The notes below the pieces were generated by a model. It worked only from the letters and a program-made list of their open reading frames with translations. It ran no database searches and was not told the DNA's origin. 64,000 bases of DNA from Xanthostigma xanthostigma (Eukaryota; Arthropoda; Insecta; Raphidioptera; Raphidiidae): positions 6,076,001-6,140,000 of the forward strand of contig OY754476.1 of the NCBI GenBank assembly GCA_963575645.1, written 5' to 3'. Shown piece after piece: positions 60,605 to 64,000 of the stretch (position 1 is the first letter of the stretch; every line of letters begins with the position of its first letter). Made by a program: the position numbers and the translations under genes.

Positions 60605-62284
60605 TAGTTTTGAACGCTCGATAACTGAAGTCGTTAACATTCATATTTGAACCTAATTATTTTTTAATACTTTGGAAATAAGTGCAACAGAAAAAGTTCA
60701 AAAGTATATATTTTTCTTTTGATGTTTTATCAATGCCACAGCTAATATTCTATTCTACTTTTTAAAAGCCAATCGGTAATTCTATAGTGTTTTATAAATT
60801 GCGATATAAATTTTCTCTTTCAATTGTGTACTTTTTACACAAAATTCCAGAAAGGGATAGGGTGTCTAGTTAGTAATTTTGTAGTTTAACAGTGAACTGG
60901 GTTGAGGGTTTAAAAATAATAACAAAAAAGAGAACTGATCATAATTGAGTATTTCGATAGTCCAGGTGTTCTTCTGTAGGCCAAACGATGGGATTAAAAT
61001 AAAATAGTACACACACACACATACACATTATGGTCTATATCGACGTATACGTAATAATGCGTCCGCGATGCTGTGAATCTAATGTCAGTAGTGCACCAGA
61101 TATTATACAGACTGAACAAAAAAACGTGTACCTACAATTTTTTTTTGTTGAACTAGAACTTAATTTTAAAATTCGGAATTTTAAACTTCTTTTATGTACA
61201 CTGATGTCTACTTATACGGTTTAAACAGTGCATTAAAATCAAATATAACAAAAAAATGTGTGCCTATATTATCGTAGTTTAATACTTCGATGAAGGCGAC
61301 CAATAAAAAATATTATGAAGAAACAGTCAACGTCAATTCCAAATTAAACTATTTTACTTATATTTTTGTTAAAACCACGGCTCAAATATGTATTTTTAAA
61401 ACTGAGTTTATTTTTCAGAAAATGCTAGTTATAAGATAAAAATTGATATCTTTAATTTTTATTTCATGCATTCATTTCCAAGTAACATTTATAATCAATG
61501 CAAATGATTGTAAAACTAATCGCAATTATAATATAAAAACCTTATTTAAAAATTACTGTATATAAGCTATAATGTTAGCTATGTATATACAATTTACTTA
61601 AGAAATTTAAAAAAAAATAGGTTAGAAGTGTTAAAACTCATATTCGTGTCTTATTCTAGAATTGAAATCACCAGCGTAGATTTTGCAATTAGCTGGTACT
61701 TGAGATACAAAATACTCAAAAAAAAATACCTCCACCGTATTTAAAAAAAAAAAAACATATTTCTTGCAATGTTTAATAAATTTCTGTCACACTTCTCCAA
61801 AAGTAAATGAAAATATTAATTAAAAATACAGATTTTTTACAAAAAATATAAAAAAGTAACATTTATATTTTATTTTGAAATGTATTTTTCTCCAGAAAAA
61901 CTTATGTGGTATTATATTTGAAAGTAGAGCGGCACAATTTGAGGGGCTTAAAAATTTAGAAGGCGATTAAAATTTTAAAAACGACTAAAATTTCATAGGC
62001 GCTAAAAATTAAAAATTGAACGAGTTTTCCGTCGATTGTGAGAATGAATTTTTTATTGCTTTCTTTCCCACTGTTACGCCTAATTCAAAATATCAAACAA
62101 AAATTAACGGTTTAGAAGATAAAAAAAAGTCAAAGCTAATCTGTCACACGGGTAGTTTTTCTTCCATAAGGAGATGTTGCGTCAACGATATTATATAGGT
62201 CATAGGAACTTTATAAATATTACAAGAAGGGTGCCATATCAGAGCGGCAGTACAATCAAATCCGTCCCTGGTAATCTTTTTATT

Positions 62285-62600
62285 ACAAAAGTAATATATA
62301 CTAATATTATAAAGAGGTAAAGTTGAGATATAGGAAGGTAATCTCCGAAACGATTCATCCGATTTCAACATTTTTTAAACAATATTTAGAATGAACTTCG
62401 AGGATAGACATAGGCTATATATTATCGCGTTAAAATAAGAGCGCTTTTCGTGGAGACCAATTTTGCAACGCAAGTCGACAAAAAAACAGTGACAATCTTC
62501 AAATTTGGCCACTAGTTGTAAAAAATTGATAGTCGTTTTCGAATACATCCGGTATAACGCGATTCGACGTCTGCAAAGTGAAAGTATAAAAATCACCCCT
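62285..62600. repeat. Dispersed repeat CTAATATTATAAA, copy 1
   Basis: Begins ACTAATATTATAAAGAGGTA and shares AATCTCCGAAACGATTCATC, TATTATCGCGTTAAAATAAG and GCGCTTTTCGTGGAGACCAA with the segment at 63536-63790. Non-coding. Confidence 0.75.
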
Positions 62601-62996
62601 TGATTCATCTAACTGAATCTAAAATGTAAGCCTTTGGACGTCCCCATAATAGGTACATTATAGTGCGTAACGCATATTGCGTATGTGCGTAAAAAACTAA
62701 CCGATCCGGTTGTCACCCTTCTCTTTTGAAAAAGTTCAAATATAAAAAAACAAGTCGGTTCATATTTAAACGGCGGCTGCAAGTTTCAAATAAAGGGATT
62801 AGATTTGCACAGGCAATGCGTAACCCATTATGTATGATATCTGTACGAATTGTTCGTTGTACAGCAATATCCACGAAGACTATCATCAATACTGATATTA
62901 CATACATACAAATTTTCTGTTACTACTCGTTGATGACGTAAAAAAAAATACCAAAACAAATTAAAGCCGACAATTTTTAATCCTAACTAAAATTTA

Positions 62997-63450
62997 AATG
63001 CGAATGTGAGTTTGTTTGTTTGTTACGCTTTCACGCGTAAACCGCTGAACAGATTTCGATAAAATTTGGCAAGGAGATAGATTGCATCCTGAGGAAGGAC
63101 ACAGGCTACTGTTTGTCTCAAAAAACAACTCTGAAGGGGTGAAATGGGGGATGAAAGTTTGTATGGCGGACCGATCATTTCTCAAGTTAGGGATATGAAA
63201 CATTCTTATTTAGGCTTTTGGTATAGGAAATAAAGAATTACGTGTTTAAGCGTTTTCGCAAAATCATCCCTCAAGAGGGTAAAATTGGGGATGATTTCAA
63301 AATTCATACGTAATATACCACGCAAACTGCTGGCAAAAATGTCAAAATGTATAAACATTTTTTTTTAAGTGGTACTACAATACGGTGGAGCTGTTGTCGC
63401 TGTTTTATCTCAATCGCGTGCGTAGCCGCGAGTAGCAGCTAGTAAAAAAT
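62997..63450. repeat. Dispersed repeat beginning GAATGTGAGTTTGTTTG
   Basis: Runs from GCGAATGTGAGTTTGTTTG through CGCGTAAACCGCTGAACAGA and GAGGAAGGACACAGGCTAC to GCGTAGCCGCGAGTAGCAGC, with TAGTAAAA at the end. The last phrase is the reverse complement of the CTAGC...CCGCGG tail seen at 18195. This is a common insect non-coding repeat, possibly derived from a retroelement tail. Confidence 0.65.
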
Positions 63451-63535
63451 ATATATCAAAATCGATTAAACCCGCTAAAAGTTCTCGAACAAAAAAAAAA
63501 TGTAATTTAAATATACAGATTGTACGAGACAATCT

Positions 63536-63790
63536 ATGCTAATATTATAAAAAGGTAAAGCTCTGTAAGTTTGGATGTAGGAGATAATCTCCGAAACTAC
63601 TCATCCGATTTCAAAAAATGTTTGCACCAATATTTAGAATGGACCTTCAGGATCAAGATAACATATATATTATCGCGTTAAAATAAATGCGCTTTTCGTG
63701 GAGACCAATTTCCCAACTAAGTCGACGAAAAAACGGTGGCGATCTACAAATTCGGACGTAGTTATCCGCTTAATTTTGATTGTTTTTCGA
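63536..63790. repeat. Dispersed repeat CTAATATTATAAA, copy 2
   Basis: Second, diverged copy of the 62285 repeat, in the same orientation, with AATCTCCGAAACTACTCATC and GCGCTTTTCGTGGAGACCAA. Confidence 0.75.
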
Positions 63791-64000
63791 TATTTTGTAT
63801 CATAACTAGGATCAGAGATGACTAAGGATACGTTTCCAGAACTTTTAAATCTCTGTCCGGCCTTACTTGACGTTTATAGTCCAAGATTGTCTTTTAATCT
63901 ATTAGTAATCTGTCATAATCTTTTTGTAATGTACATTCCAATAAAAAAATATAGGACGCCCCTATTAGCTTTTACATGCGTTTTCGCTCGCGTGAATGTT

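Larger units (their letters stand above)
58480..64000. other. Spacer upstream of DSTYK, repeat-bearing
   Basis: About 5.5 kb with no gene I can support. Holds the DSTYK promoter near 58480, a GA microsatellite (60566-60600), a CA run (61008-61020), and dispersed repeats from about 62280 to the end. The open frames here lack domains and overlap repeats. Confidence 0.55.

Noticed and set aside
62726-62941. 71-codon ORF starting MKKFKYKKTSRFIF
   Set aside because: Basic, low-complexity peptide amid dispersed repeats; no family resemblance and an opposite-strand shadow of equal length.
1-64000. CRISPR arrays, operons or bacterial defence systems
   Set aside because: The window is clearly nuclear insect DNA; direct repeats seen are tandem satellites or MITEs without spacer-repeat regularity.

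Overview
The window is nuclear DNA of an insect. The evidence is AT-rich sequence, genes split into many exons by mostly short introns, a vitellogenin, a DUF4773-type secreted protein, and many small inverted-repeat transposons. The order cannot be settled from the sequence. The vitellogenin has no polyserine tract, which is usual in higher Hymenoptera. Several dispersed repeats, including one with the phrase GAACGCGCTAATCTC, are of a type I associate with Lepidoptera and some other insects.

Layout, with exons joined by hand from splice sites, reading frame and family similarity:
- 173-959 (+): last two exons of a DUF4773 gene that begins outside the window.
- 1803-4973 (-): RGS7-type regulator of G-protein signalling, 7 coding exons, 512 aa.
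- 6440-9288 (+): histone stem-loop binding protein (SLBP), 4 coding exons, 176 aa.
- 13645-27878 (-): host cell factor (HCF), 18 coding exons, 1661 aa.
- 29958-30030 (+): a degenerate tRNA-Lys(CTT)-like sequence.
- 37598-41984 (-): MEMO1, 8 coding exons, 295 aa.
- 46682-53837 (+): vitellogenin, 12 exons, 1709 aa, with a TATA box and initiator upstream.
- 55170-58479 (-): DSTYK dual-specificity kinase, 9 exons, 899 aa.

The genes are unrelated housekeeping, signalling and reproductive genes. RGS7 and SLBP are divergent; SLBP and HCF, and vitellogenin and DSTYK, are convergent. I see no operon-like or functional cluster.

Introns and spacers are full of small non-autonomous DNA elements. At least eight have the 5'-TA...TA-3' ends of hAT elements, and six of these have exact 8-bp target duplications: two copies of a family with ends TAGTGATGTGCCGGAT, two of a TAGAGCTGTAA family, and single elements ending TAGTGTTGGGC and TAGGGATGTTACGG. 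A third TAGTGATGTGCCGGAT copy and a TAGAGATG element have imperfect duplications. Other inverted-repeat families (ends ACAGGGTG, GTTCCAAGCAGCC, CYATCCCCCGATTTA) sit mainly in HCF, RGS7 and MEMO1 introns and in the 28-46 kb spacers.

I found no new multi-gene system. The observations most worth following are a frame-forced GC-AG intron in HCF and a probable one in SLBP, a GLCG-to-GLSG change in the vitellogenin VWD domain, a short glycine-rich repeat in HCF, divergence of the SLBP RNA-binding domain, and a nested palindrome at 35.7-35.9 kb.
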